Source: Symsagittifera roscoffensis
Lineage: Eukaryota; Xenacoelomorpha; Acoela; Convolutidae
Direction: 5' to 3'
DNA length: 64,000 bases
Assembly: GCF_963678635.1 (NCBI RefSeq)
Contig: NC_087063.1
Span: 63,719,290 to 63,783,289 of the forward strand
Made by a program: the position numbers and the translations under genes. Numbering within the stretch: position 1 is the stretch's first letter; every line of letters starts with the position of its first letter. The notes beneath the pieces are model-generated. The model searched no databases, had not been told where the DNA came from, and was given only the letters and a program-made list of their open reading frames with translations. Positions 43,676 through 54,954 of the stretch are shown in pieces.

Positions 43676-45210
43676 CAGGATGTGTTCTGCACCTTCTCAA
43701 TTCTTCGTGCGCGACCTACGAGTTCGCACTAGCGCGAAATAGGTTCCGTATTTGGCAAATACCGGATAGCGCCTATGAAAAAGCATTCGACTTAGTGAAG
43801 TTAACCCAGCTAATACCCGTCTACGATAGAGGATAAACTGAGAACTACTGACTAGCTTTTCAAACCGGACAGAAAGTTCACCAGTAAGTTCCCATTAAAC
43901 TTTCCATCATGTAATTTTGACACTTGTTTTAAGGGCTCATCCAGTTTCATCATGAAGGTTTTGCCCAACAAAACTCTTCTATCTTTGGCAATAGGGACAA
44001 GCTAAACTCATTTCTAATTATTAAACGTGCTGTAGCTTTTTATTGCGTTTGCCAACATCGCATCGTCATTCCCGCGCAATCACCAACGAGATAACAGATC
44101 CCGCTGACTAGGATGTAACAGAGCAAATGTTTTATTATCTGGCTCAATCATAGTCGTTTCCATCGAACCGAAACTGTTAATTCTAGAAAAAACTATCGCA
44201 AACAAACAGCAGAATTGCAAGTTTTCACCGTTCATTGGTCCAACTGACGAAAATTGCTCGACTGGGTGCATCCTTTGTTTGAGTAATACTATGAAAGCAT
44301 CCAATCATTCTAGATGGATGTCACCTTTTGGTTTAGCTGATAATCAGAGACACTGGCACTATAAACATATCCAACAACGCTTGAGTTATGAACGTTCTGA
44401 AATTATTTTGACTGCTCCGAAACATTGAAACCAATTGTTTAACGTGACAAAAGCTTAATTCTAAATCTGTCAGTCCTGTCACGTCTCATCTGCCATTTGG
44501 AAAGTCGGGTTAAAAGCAAGCCTCTTTTTTAAGACGCGTGTTATCACCTTAGCCTTTTCCTGGTTGCGATATGCAGAAGCACTGAAAAAAGATAGGGATT
44601 TTGTCTACTTGGATTACAACTAGGGTAGTACTCAGTGAAGTGGTCCCATCTCTCGACACAAGATCGAGGGTTACGAGCGTCGAGAAAATCATTGCAAGGC
44701 ACAGCAGTCCCCCAATTTTTTTTCCGACAACGACACAGATTTCTTGGGGCAAGATTTTTTGCTTGCATTGATATTTGGAACGAATTTTTTCCGGAAATTT
44801 TTGCCCTCTAAAGGAATTCAGCGGATATTCGATCCAACCAGTGCTCAACAGCACGACGGGGTCTTAAAGTGATGGGTGGAAAATGTCAAGCGAAAGCTAT
44901 ATGATATTCTAGGCAACATGAGAGTGACAGATGGAGTTGTAGGATTCAATTTTGCCTGATTGAGCAGTCATTAAAGATGAGATGAATCACAGCTGTTAAC
45001 TCTAACCCACACAATTTCGAGACTGTGTTTCGAAGAGAACTTTAATCATAAGAACTGTTACGCTTGGGCACAACCACACGCTAACGGGTAAGTATGTACC
45101 TTCTATCTATAAAAGAACAAAATGACTGAGGAACTCGGCCGTCACTTTGAAAACTGGGGACTTGTTTTTGATTGCTGAGCCTGACAGTTCTTGTGGGCAC
45201 TACTCACTTG
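43676..45210. repeat. 1.5 kb diverged duplication, copy 1
   Basis: Direct repeat of 48236-49822. Paired landmarks are CAGGATGTGTTCTGC with CGACCTACG (43677/48239), GCATCCTTTGTTTGAGTAAT against GCATCATTTGTCTGGTTGAT (44269/49017), CTACTTGGATTACAACTAGG against CTACTTGGCTTACAACTAAG (44606/49330), CACGACGGGGT (44851/49522), GTCAAGCGA(A/G)AGCTAT (44886/49556) and TTGATTGCTGAGCCTGACAG against TCGATTGCTGAGACAGACAG (45169/49783). No frame is shared in the same phase between copies, so no protein is supported. Likely an unrecognised transposon or a segmental duplication. Confidence 0.8.
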
Positions 45211-45269
45211 AACATTTAATCAAATTTCATTAATTGCTGGAAATTATGCTTGCTCTTTTAAATCTATGA

Positions 45270-45713
45270 GTTATTGTTCTCTTTAGAAAAAGTTGAAGAA
45301 ACTTTCAAAAAATGTATGAATATAATTTTTCAGATTTTTTTGCGAAAATCATCCCCCATACCCTACATAAATTAATACATTCAGCATTAAAATAAGTATT
45401 ACATAGATCAATAAGCATGTCTCGATATTTAATTCGGAACATTTTTTAAGTCTCCGCTTACGCGTTACAGCACAAATAATAGCGCTCATTGATTATCCCA
45501 TATTGGCCTAATTGGCAATTTTTAAACTCCCATAATTTTACGAAAAAGATTCAGGTGAGTTTTTATTCTAATTTAATTTCAAAACAACAATACCTTTCGG
45601 CTGATATAAGAATTTCTGTCAAAATTTCTTTCGGCTGACATAAAAATACCTGCCTGGAGAAAAAAACCACCCGAGCACAAATATTCCGTCACGTTCTTCG
45701 AAAATTAGAACAA
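45270..45713 (+). mobile_element. Family A structured element, forward copy lacking its start
   Basis: ATCATCCCCCATACCCTACA, CCGCTTACGCGTTACAGCAC, AAACTCCCATAATTTTACG, and the end GAGCACAAATATTCCGTCAC with TTCTTCGAAAATTAGAACAA. Confidence 0.7.
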
Positions 45714-46549
45714 AAACTGCCATGCGCCTTAATAAAAGCTTCGATACATCTGTAAGTCTGTGAGAGACCCATCTGTTTACAATATCGTTTTTTAGGTACT
45801 TTGATTGGTTAAGACGAAAAAAGGTCTTCATATTCATGTCATATCTTAAAAATCAAGTCTAGTTTGTGCGGTGAACATTAACATGTTCGACAATTTGTTT
45901 TTTTATAAACTTTGTCAATAATGTTTTTGTATTATCAGACCCCTCAATGAGGAAATTTGGTTGCTGAAAAGCGTGGGATGTAAGTTCTCTTAAGAATGAA
46001 AATTTACCATACTTCTTTAAAATTGAAATTACCAAAATGTCTGTGACCATTTTGTTCATTGAAGTTTGTTTTAACTGCACATACTTGTTCGTTAGATTTG
46101 CTGAAAATGTCTTTTATTTAAGAACATGTATGTTCATTGTTGCAACTTTGGAGTGAAAAAATTGTTCTCGTACCTTTTGTGAATTGAGGAACATCATTTT
46201 TCATAAATTGTCCTGTAAATTGCGTCTCGTAGCTTGAGATTGTCTTTCTGGAGGCAGAGCAATAAGCAGAAATGGTCCATTAGCAGAAAAAGAGAAAAAT
46301 ATTCACTTTCAAAAGCTAATCGGTAAAAATAAGAAACGAGAAACGATTCAAATTATGCGTAAATTGAATAGTATGGTCAAGTTTTTTTATTTTGAAAATA
46401 AAAAAAAATTATAAGAATTGCTGTTAATAAATAATTTATTCGTTTCTCTGGTAGTATTGTTGATCATAATAATAGTTTCAATCGATTAGTTCGTATAAAT
46501 CAATATTTGTTGGTTTTTCTGGTTTAACTGATTTGAAATTTATATGCGT
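45714..46549. other. No gene recognised
   Basis: AT-rich. The frame at 45859-46080 (minus) lacks family resemblance. Confidence 0.4.
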
Positions 46550-47042
46550 TCCCGTACCGAGAAAATTCTTTGTTTCTGACCTGAAAAACTTTGTATCTAA
46601 TCTAATTTCTGGTCAGAAATTCTTTTTGAAATGTTTAAATAAAGCATTTTTTATTTCTCATCATAATTTTGATCAGAAATTAACTAAATCTAGGCTATTT
46701 CTAACTAGAAAAGTTCGCCTGGTGTGGCTCGAACCCCTGATCATCTGATTCTATCCACTACGCTACAGTCTTTCATGTAGGTTAGTGGTTTTAGCAGTAT
46801 AACTCTTGTTATAACAAGTGTAAATTGCATTGTATTCGCTACTGCTATTGTGTATACTCGAAGCATGTTTATCTCGTTGCGGTTGAGCAGTGAACTGATT
46901 TCTGGTTATTTCTTTCCAGAAATGTTTATTTCTAAATTAGAAAAAAAAAGATAACTTCTGACGGAAAGTACTAGAAAACTAGGCTAAGGAAATCTACATA
47001 AAATTTCTATCTAGAAAAACATTTTCCGTTAGGTACGGGTTA
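46550..47042. mobile_element. Candidate TIR element with TTTCTNNNNAGAAA palindromes
   Basis: CCCGTACC at about 46552 and GGTACGGG at about 47033 are inverted ends. Between them the 14-base palindrome TTTCT-N4-AGAAA occurs four times (GGTC near 46607, AACT near 46698, TTCC near 46907, ATCT near 47004), plus a variant with a five-base spacer near 46928. A tRNA-like segment lies inside. Confidence 0.5.
46715..46775 (-). mobile_element. tRNA-like SINE head or truncated tRNA relic
   Basis: On the minus strand TAGCGTAGTGG (46765-46755) is a full match to the pol III A box and GGTTCGAGCC (46735-46726) matches the B box. The boxes are only 19 bases apart, where a tRNA has 30 or more, so the anticodon arm is deleted. 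No isotype can be given. Confidence 0.55.
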
Positions 47043-47046
47043 TTTT

Positions 47047-47221
47047 ACCTGAAGCTTAACCAAAATTTTGTTTTAAAAATTAAAATGGTGGTCAGTCAAT
47101 GAACAGAATGATTCAAGAGCAGAGTTAGATCCTTTCTGCTCTTGTATCATTCTGTTCATTGACTGGTCACCATTTTTCTTTTTGATGTGAAACTTTGTTT
47201 AAACTTCAGGTTAAATTATGC
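47047..47221. repeat. Long inverted repeat with 42-base core arms
   Basis: 47082-47123 and 47135-47176 are reverse complements at 39 of 42 positions (shared core GTCAATGAACAGAATGAT) round an 11-base loop. Outer pairing continues loosely to CCTGAAG (47048) and CTTCAGG (47214). A foldback element, or a small RNA-type hairpin if transcribed. Confidence 0.88.
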
Positions 47222-47521
47222 ATATAAACTTCAAACTTAAATATAACCATTTGACCTGTAAGATTTTATATAGGGCTGCACACTCCTGAATTTTAACTAA
47301 TTGTGAATTATTAAATAATGATTTTCATCCACATAAAGTATTGATTTGTGGTGAAAAACACCTAACTGTAGCACCATCTTTTTTATAAGTACCAGCAAGC
47401 TACATTACGAAAAGTATTTGCTCTCACATTTTCATTGGGTGGGTTCTTTGAAATGATTTTGTATGTGTTTTGAGCCCAGTTACGAAAATTAGTTGCTTGC
47501 AGCTTTGAAGTTATTAAGGAC

Positions 47522-47552
47522 TACCCGCCCAATTTGTTCAATTGGGCGGGTA
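47522..47552. other. Perfect 13-bp GC-rich hairpin
   Basis: TACCCGCCCAATT and AATTGGGCGGGTA pair without mismatch round TGTTC. It stands out from the AT-rich surroundings. No T-run follows directly. Confidence 0.9.
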
Positions 47553-48235
47553 CCCATAAAAATGATGGCGCTACAATTGGGTGTTTTTCATCAGAAACGA
47601 CGAAAGTCGACAAAAAAACTTGAAACTCCACCCTCGAGATAAAAATAGACCCGCACCTGATTGTATATCTCCTGAAAAGAGCAGCTTGCCTAAGACATTT
47701 ATCATCATTTGATCAACAATTGAACAAATCGAATCGCCATTTGAACAAAAATTTTCTGGGAGTGTACAATTTTTGATAACTTGCATTTATAAAATGAGCG
47801 AGGTATACAAGGACGCTGTAGCTTACCATAGCATCATAGTGTACGGAAAGTATGGCCAGCTTTTCCTATCCAACTGGTTCTTTACCGCAAACTTTCACCC
47901 AACAGGTTGCACCACAAATCAATTTTAGCCTAAAATTAAATTGTAGTTTCAAAATACAAACTATGGACTATAGGTCTGCCATTTTGTTCAGTCCAAGCGG
48001 GAAAAATGAGCAATTGGGTAGTTTTTCCCAGGAACTGTTTATGTGTAGCTTTTAATTCCGCGGAAATTTTTTTATTTTAATTGTGGTTTCCGTCCGCAGA
48101 ATGTGAATTATCGTTGTTAATCAATTATTTTTATTTAAAAACTGAACAAGTACGCTTAAAATTGTTGATTGTCAGAATTTAGAGCAATCTCTGAGATTAC
48201 AAAGATACTTTTTTGTACCTTTATGGGAACTTATT
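47553..48235. other. No gene recognised
   Basis: The frames at 47571-47786 (minus) and 47852-48055 (plus) show no family resemblance. Confidence 0.4.
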
Positions 48236-49822
48236 TCAGGATGTGTTCTGCGCCATTTCATTTGCTTGTGCTCGACCTACGGAATTGTAACAGACTAAAT
48301 TAGCTATGAAAGCACTTTCGATATTGAAGATGTTCTTCTAGAAACTCGTTTGAAAGAAGAAAAAAATATCTTCCTTTCAGCGAAGTCTTTCTGTGGATAG
48401 AGGGTACCAATTATTAGGAGTGGCTTAACTTAACTGAAGCAACAAATTACCCGTGCTTGCTAGCAATTGCAATGGTGAGTTTCTGGGGTCTGCCATTATA
48501 GATCAAGGGCATCCTATACTTACTGGCGGTAACCCGCTCATACCTGTACACGAGGGACTCCTTTGGAAGCCCTCGAAGACAGTAGAAGGTTTAATTACCT
48601 GAGTATACTGGGAACTACTAATTGTTTTTTTTAACCCGGGCTCAAAGTTTACCATTAAATTCTGATAAAAGGGTCTGCCATGTGACTATGACACTTGTTG
48701 TGAGAGTGAAACTTTTTTTGGCAACCAAAACTTATTACTCTCTGTTTGGCAATTGCGAAAAATTAAACTCATTTCCAAAAAACAAATATCCCGTAGCATT
48801 ATTGATGCGTCTGCTATCAATGCATCGATTTTTCTTAGAATACAAACGAGATAATCGATCCGGCTGTGCGGGATATAACGGTGGGGAAACTTATATAACT
48901 GGCACAATCTGGGTCGAATCGAAACTGTTAAATTTGGTGAAATCATTTAAAAAACAGTCGAATTGCCATTTTTTTACCGTTCATTTTTCCAACAGGCACC
49001 AATTTCTCGACTGGTTGCATCATTTGTCTGGTTGATACCAAATACGAGAGCATTCAATCAATTCAGATGCACATAGATCTTGCAGATAATTAATTGTTTT
49101 AGTTGATACCAAAACTGAAAACATTCAATTATAGTAGATGCAAAGCCCCTTTGGCTTGGTTGATGATCAGAGGTGAGATACTTGCGCATTGAACATATCC
49201 ATCGAGTGTTGAATTATAAGCGTAAGGTTGGAAGATCGAATTACAAGCCTTTTCTATAACAGGGTTTTTGATCAGTTTATCCCCTTGGTTCCGATAGGCA
49301 AAGTCACTAAAACAAGACTGGTGGCTTATCTACTTGGCTTACAACTAAGGTAGTACGCGTTGAAGTGTTCCCATCTCTCGACTCAAGCTCGTGCTTTATC
49401 GTCGTCGACCGAATCGCTCAAAAACATTATAGCTTGCAATGAGAATTGGAACAAACGTGTTGCGGCAGTTTTCGCCCATAAAGGAATTGAATAGAAATTC
49501 AACCCACCCAGTGCATTACATCACGACGGGGTTTGAAAATGATTAGTGAAATGTGTCAAGCGAGAGCTATGAGATATCCTAGGCAACAGGAGAGTGGCAG
49601 AAAGGGTTTCAGAATTCAAACTTTGCCTGGGTGAGCAGTGATCCGAAATCCATCATAGCCGTTAGCTCCATCCCACGCAATTTAGAGGTTGTGTTTTGAA
49701 GGAAATACGTATCTCCTATGAATAACTGAACAAAGTGACAAAAAAACTCGGACTTCACTTTGAAAACCGGGGACTTAGATTCGATTGCTGAGACAGACAG
49801 TCCACGCGGCCCTACTCACCGT
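48236..49822. repeat. 1.5 kb diverged duplication, copy 2
   Basis: Direct repeat of 43676-45210, about 4.5 kb apart. The 137-codon frame at 48622-49035 lies in this copy but is not open in the other copy, so it is not supported as a gene. Confidence 0.8.
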
Positions 49823-51008
49823 AAAATTAAAATGAACTACGGTAACGACGGCTGGGGACGATCAGCAGACATTAAAAGCTTTACAAACTAGAAGCTCGCT
49901 CTTGTTCGATTGTCTTTAGGGCGGAGGATGTTGCTGATCAACTATAAACGAGAGTTTAAATGCAGCTAACTTAGACCAGCTAGCCTATTCATCTAGAGTA
50001 AGTTCGGGTACCCTACCTGCCCATGATTCAACATATTATAAAATAAGTTGACAACCTATTTCCACCGTTTTTGGTTCTAAATCGGTTCAACCTTATTAAG
50101 GCAGGCCCTCAAAAAGAGCAATTTCTATCATTGACATTACCGGTTTTTGTGGCTAGTTTGCGTTATTTTCTCTATCGGAGCTAAGCTGTGGTGAAATTAT
50201 GCACCTGATTTGAATCAATTTTTTTGATTATTTACGAAATCTTGACAAATGATTTGTATTGACAGAAATACGAAAAAAAACTATTGTCTCACCAATGATT
50301 CTTGGTTGCAGAGGTTAAACGCACACGTACATTGAACGGAACATGCGGGATATTGTGTTTGGATCAATTTTTTTATGCAATCAATATCTGGTGATAGAAA
50401 AAATAGTTTTCAACAGTAAACTTTTAAACTCCAAAATATCGACTTCTTGAATTCGAATTTCCATAGATATTAAAGTTATCAGAAAGTTACTTATTTGACC
50501 ATGCCCTGGACCTATTTTTGAATGCTTCGAACATTCTATTCAAGCCAAGCAGCTAAAACAAAACGCGTATTAATTATGAGTGACGAATTACCCCGCGCTA
50601 CGAAGTTTTTAAAGTCAAATTGAAGCCAGCTTATTGGTTGTATTAGTTTCTTTTGCTTCAAGTTTTCTGCTTATGTTGTTTAATGCTGTTCAAATTGGTG
50701 TTTTTTCAAAGTTTTTGGTGCCATAAACTATTACATACCAAGTTGGGGCAGTTGGAACATTCAGGGCTTTGCATTGGTATAAGAGCAATCTTGTTCAAGT
50801 TTTATTCAGGTTTTTCAAAAAATTACAATTGCTATATAAGCGTTTTTTTTTGCGCTTGTACCATTAGCGTTCCCTTCACTGCCTAGGTTTGTTAAAGTCG
50901 AGATGTTCATTGCTGGCACGCGACTGATTGGTTCTAACATCTTCTTTGATAATCTCATAACTGAATTAGGTTGTTACCTTATGCGTGATAGCAACAACGT
51001 TTCTTTCC
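49823..51008. other. No gene recognised; a decayed family A end at 50743-50797
   Basis: GTTGGGGCAGTTGGAACATT followed by CAGGGCTTTGCATTGG and AGAGCAATCTTG is a reversed family A end; family A interior words (GAAGCCAGCTTATTGGTTGT, ATTAGTTTC) precede it from about 50575. The rest is featureless. Confidence 0.5.
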
Positions 51009-51395
51009 CAAAGGGCCGATTTAAGGTCAGGGTGCGGGGGGTTGGGCGGACGCCATTCTCTTCGAGGAATCGACCCCCTGCCGACCCATTTTGTACTTTT
51101 TTGAGCTATACATTTTTGATGACGGACTCAAAAAAAAATTCTAAAGGCGCCTTTAGCGCCAATATATACTAAATTTGATGGGGGAGCGCGCGCCAAAAAA
51201 ACGCAATTTTTTGGTCAAAACTTTTCAAAAAATGCCTAAAAATGCGTCAAAATTTTCCAAAAACTTTTGGGAGACCTCGGAATATAAAAAGCCCTAAACA
51301 ATTTTTAAGGCTTTGGGAGACCTCGTAAAATCAATTTGGTCGACCTAAAAAAAAAGAAAATCTGCACCCCTCGAGAAAATCCTAGATTCGCCCCG
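51009..51395 (+). mobile_element. Family C hAT-type MITE, complete, with perfect 8-bp target duplication
   Basis: A 387-base element between identical TTCTTTCC copies (51001-51008 and 51396-51403). Ends are CAAAGGGCCGATTTAAGG and CCTAGATTCGCCCCG, mutated versions of the family termini. Interior landmarks are GACCCCCTGCCGACCC, GGCGCCAATATAT-like sequence and GAGCGCGCGCC. The exact duplication confirms the ends and the hAT assignment. Confidence 0.92.
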
Positions 51396-52306
51396 TTCTT
51401 TCCTAAAAATTTCTTATCTGATCAGTTGAGAATTTGAGCTCAAGCAAATTGATGCTTCAACAAAAACAATGCAGTTCAAACTTCTTTGCCTGTAGTTATG
51501 GAAGCTGAAACAAATAGTGGAACCTGAAATAATGGATGCATGCATGGCAATAGCTTTGAAGCTGAAACAGTGAAATACAAAACTGGTAAATAGTGCGCAT
51601 TAAGGATCCGAAATTGGCCAGGTGGGTGCATTTCCAAAGCCCAAATAAATTTCCAAAGGTTTCCAATTGATAGGAAAAAAAAATCCGCCAAAAAATGTTG
51701 ATGAATAAGTCAAAACGTACGAAACAGTGCTTTAATTTACGAAACCCATCAAAAACTGGCTGAATAAGAAATAGAAAATCGTTGTTTTTTAGTTTTTCCT
51801 TTTTCCTAGCTTGTCTAGAGATTTCTGGAGATTGAGAGTTTGAACTAAATTATCATCTTACGATTGCCTGTGATTGTCTGGAGAACTCCGTAATAAAAAT
51901 TGAAATTTGTGGATGTGAGAGGATCATAGCTAATGATCTTTCACCGCAGTAACGAATAAATGTTAAATTTTTACTAACAGTCTAGTTCTGAGCAGCTAAA
52001 ACATTCAAAGTTTTTTGTCCTACTGACAAGTTGATGAAAGCTCTTGCATAATGAGCAGTAAAAACATCTGGTTATTTCTTGAATAGTTTCCTTGTCAGTC
52101 AAAACTCAATTCAATTTTTAACCATTTTATTTTCAAAGGGACAAACGAATTTTTGTGTTTGTCGAAAGATGCTTATTATACAAACTGCATCGATGAAGAT
52201 TGCAAGAAATGCATTTTATCAACAAAAAAAGCCAAGACCCAAATTTACGCGCAAAAAAAAATAAAAATTGAAACCTTTTATGTGCTGAGCCAGACTTTGT
52301 ATGAGA
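51396..52306. other. No gene recognised
   Basis: AT-rich, no repeat family identified. Confidence 0.4.
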
Positions 52307-52518
52307 GTTGTTGTTCGGACCACTGAAAATGTGGAGAAACTTTGTATTCGGGTGTTTTTTAGTTTTTTTCTTTTTTTTTTCATTTTCCACGCAAAATCAG
52401 CTTCCTCAAATAATCACCGGACTGGGTTGAGTGAATATCATATTAAAGCCCTTTCAGTTGTGATTCGAACATTAAGAAATTTTCAAAAAAAAAACTCAGT
52501 GTCAAAGAAAAACCAATT
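52307..52518 (+). repeat. Family B repeat, forward copy
   Basis: TTGTTCGGACCACTGAAAAT, GTATTCGGGTGTTTTTTAG, TTTTCCACGCAAAATCAG, GAATATCATATTAAAGCCC, GTGATTCGAAC, CAGTGTCAAAGAAAAACC: the complete block order of the copy at 4.2 kb. Confidence 0.75.
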
Positions 52519-54954
52519 TTTCGTCTACTTTCGACCAAAAAAGTGATAAACTTTGTTAAATTGGTCAATTAGGCTAAAAATTTAAATAAATTAAATTCTT
52601 TTTTGAAATTTTTTATTCGAGCGAACTTGAGCGACCACAAAAATAGCTTTTTAGAAACAAAATTCTATTGACGATGTCGCTGAATTCAAGTTGAATCACA
52701 GGGCAATTATTTTGGATTTCAGCTCGACTGGTTCGACGATTGCTAATTTGGTTATGCTCTGGGCTGATTTAAATTAGCTCCTGGTAATTTTTGTGGCCAA
52801 GCATCGGCCTTGAGATTCAATTTGAAAGGTGGAACATAAGGCGAGCACCTCAACCCAGGTTGCGCATGCGGTGTAGCTTCTGTTTATCATTCTTAAAGCA
52901 TGACGTGGTTGATATATTTAAGCGCGGCGAATTATTCCGCACAAAAAAATTTGTTCCGAATTATTTTAGGCAAAATTTCATTTGTCGTACTACGCAAAAA
53001 ATCGTTTTGGTTTTAAGAATCTTCGATACCGACTAAGGGACAGTCGTAGCATTCAGCCTTTACACTGACATACGAGCAGTCTTGTTATTTGAAAAAAAAA
53101 TTTATTTTGCAATAACGAGTGTTGTGGTTGGAACATTAAGTGATGTCACACAGCAAGCGGCTAACCTTGTTTTGCTTTTAGGATAGTTCAAGTCAAGGAG
53201 GTCTATATGAACATCAGATTCACTGGTTCAAGTATCGCTCTTGTCAACCCTTCTACTAAAGGGTCATGTGCGTCGATGTGCAATAAGAACAAGCTCTGTC
53301 CTATAACTTATTCTCGGAAACGGTATGCGAGTTGAATTCAAACAAGATTAAGCCAGACTTTACACAGAATTTAATTGGAAAAAATTATGCATCAAAATTA
53401 TGCAACTTTTATAGCGTCACACCGAAAAAAGAGTCTCTATGTTTCGTCAACGGGGTAAAACTAGTGGTGAAAATTCATTAAATTATTCGGCTATCGATGT
53501 CTGTGAGTTCCACAAAAAATTCGGCTTACTATTTAGTATGATATAAGAAAATTTTCAAATGAAACTGTCCGGATGAAATACATAACACCCGTTTGCGTCC
53601 CGGAAAATTCCAAAAGTTGCCAATCTATCGAATTCAGAAACAAAAACAATTGAGAAGATGACGTTCCATTATAACAAGTCAGTCACCTTTCAAGAAGCAG
53701 TATTTCGGTGTGAACAGTCTGGGGGTCATTTGTTTGACGCGTTTATTTGGACGATTGAGCAAACCTCAATCCTATACTTGAAAATGCAAAATTACTAATT
53801 TTGGGGTGGGATTGTGTATGTAATTGGGTCTTGGATGACAATCAGTGAAAAAATTGTCTGAGCTGATATTGCATGGGCCTCCGATCAAGGTTCAAAGTAA
53901 GTTTTAATTTAATTTGGTGGAGCTTAAACTTTTCACTCAACATTTTATCTCACGATTCATGCTTTTCTAAAATAACGTCTTTTGAAACTTTTCATATCCA
54001 GATTTGCTCATTATTTGCGGAAGGATTCAACTAAAACGCCAGTCATTAGGAAGCCTTAGGATGATCAGACAGCAAACAAAAAGACGTATCAAGAAGAATG
54101 AGGAATACGTGCAGTTTTTGTGTTAAAAACTTCGTGTTCAGTGGAACAATGTTGTGAGAAAAAAATTTAGTTTTCAGAATTTAGTTTTTTTCTGGTTTGT
54201 CTATCTGATTTGTGGAAAGATAATTAATTTCTTCATTCCGATCTTTTCGTCTAAAGACATCTTTTAAAAGATCTTTTATCTGGAGAAAAATTTATAACCA
54301 CTTAAAAATAGTTTGAAAGATATGAAATTATGAGCTAATTCTTCAAAAAAAGCGGAACAGCAAATGTGGAACACCAAAAATGATAATGTCAAAACAAAAA
54401 AAAAATACTTTTAGAGTGATACTAATATTACAACATATTAGAAGGCTTGTGTCTGGAATCCACGAACATACAGACAAAAAAATGTGCGCATGTCCAGTGC
54501 ACAGTTTGAATATGTAATGAAGGTGCTGCGGAGGAAATTTTTGGTATTCAGACAGAAGGTTAGAACACCAACCCTGGTTGCTTACTTTTCTCGTGACAAT
54601 GGTCGTTTAAAAAATCGCCAAAAAAGTTTTTATGTTGTGGCCATTTGGAAAATTGAGACAAACTCTGTAGTGATTTGAACGATATTCAAAAATATTTTTT
54701 TAAACGTCGCAGTGACAAGAATATTCCTTTTTAACTATTTGATTTTATTTTAACTTCGAGCAATTAAAGCTAGAAGGCTTATTTATGCTGAATTCAAGCC
54801 ATTTACAAAAATCTACTTGTGTCTTACTCTAAATATTCTCATGTAAAATTAGTTTGAGGGCTTTCTACGCTTTTTTGAGAATCAAAACTTTTATAATTTC
54901 AAAACTTTTTGGCAATTTTTTTTTTTGCAAAACATTGTTCTTTTTTCTACAAAA
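52519..54954. other. No gene recognised; a family A end at 53028-53093
   Basis: CAGTCGTAGCATTCAGCCTT then ACATACGAGCAGTCTTG is a reversed family A end. The frame at 54484-54678 is not recognised. No exon seen. Confidence 0.45.

Noticed and set aside
48622-49035. 137-codon plus-strand frame, the longest in the right half
   Set aside because: It lies inside the 1.5 kb duplication and is not open in the other copy; no family resemblance.
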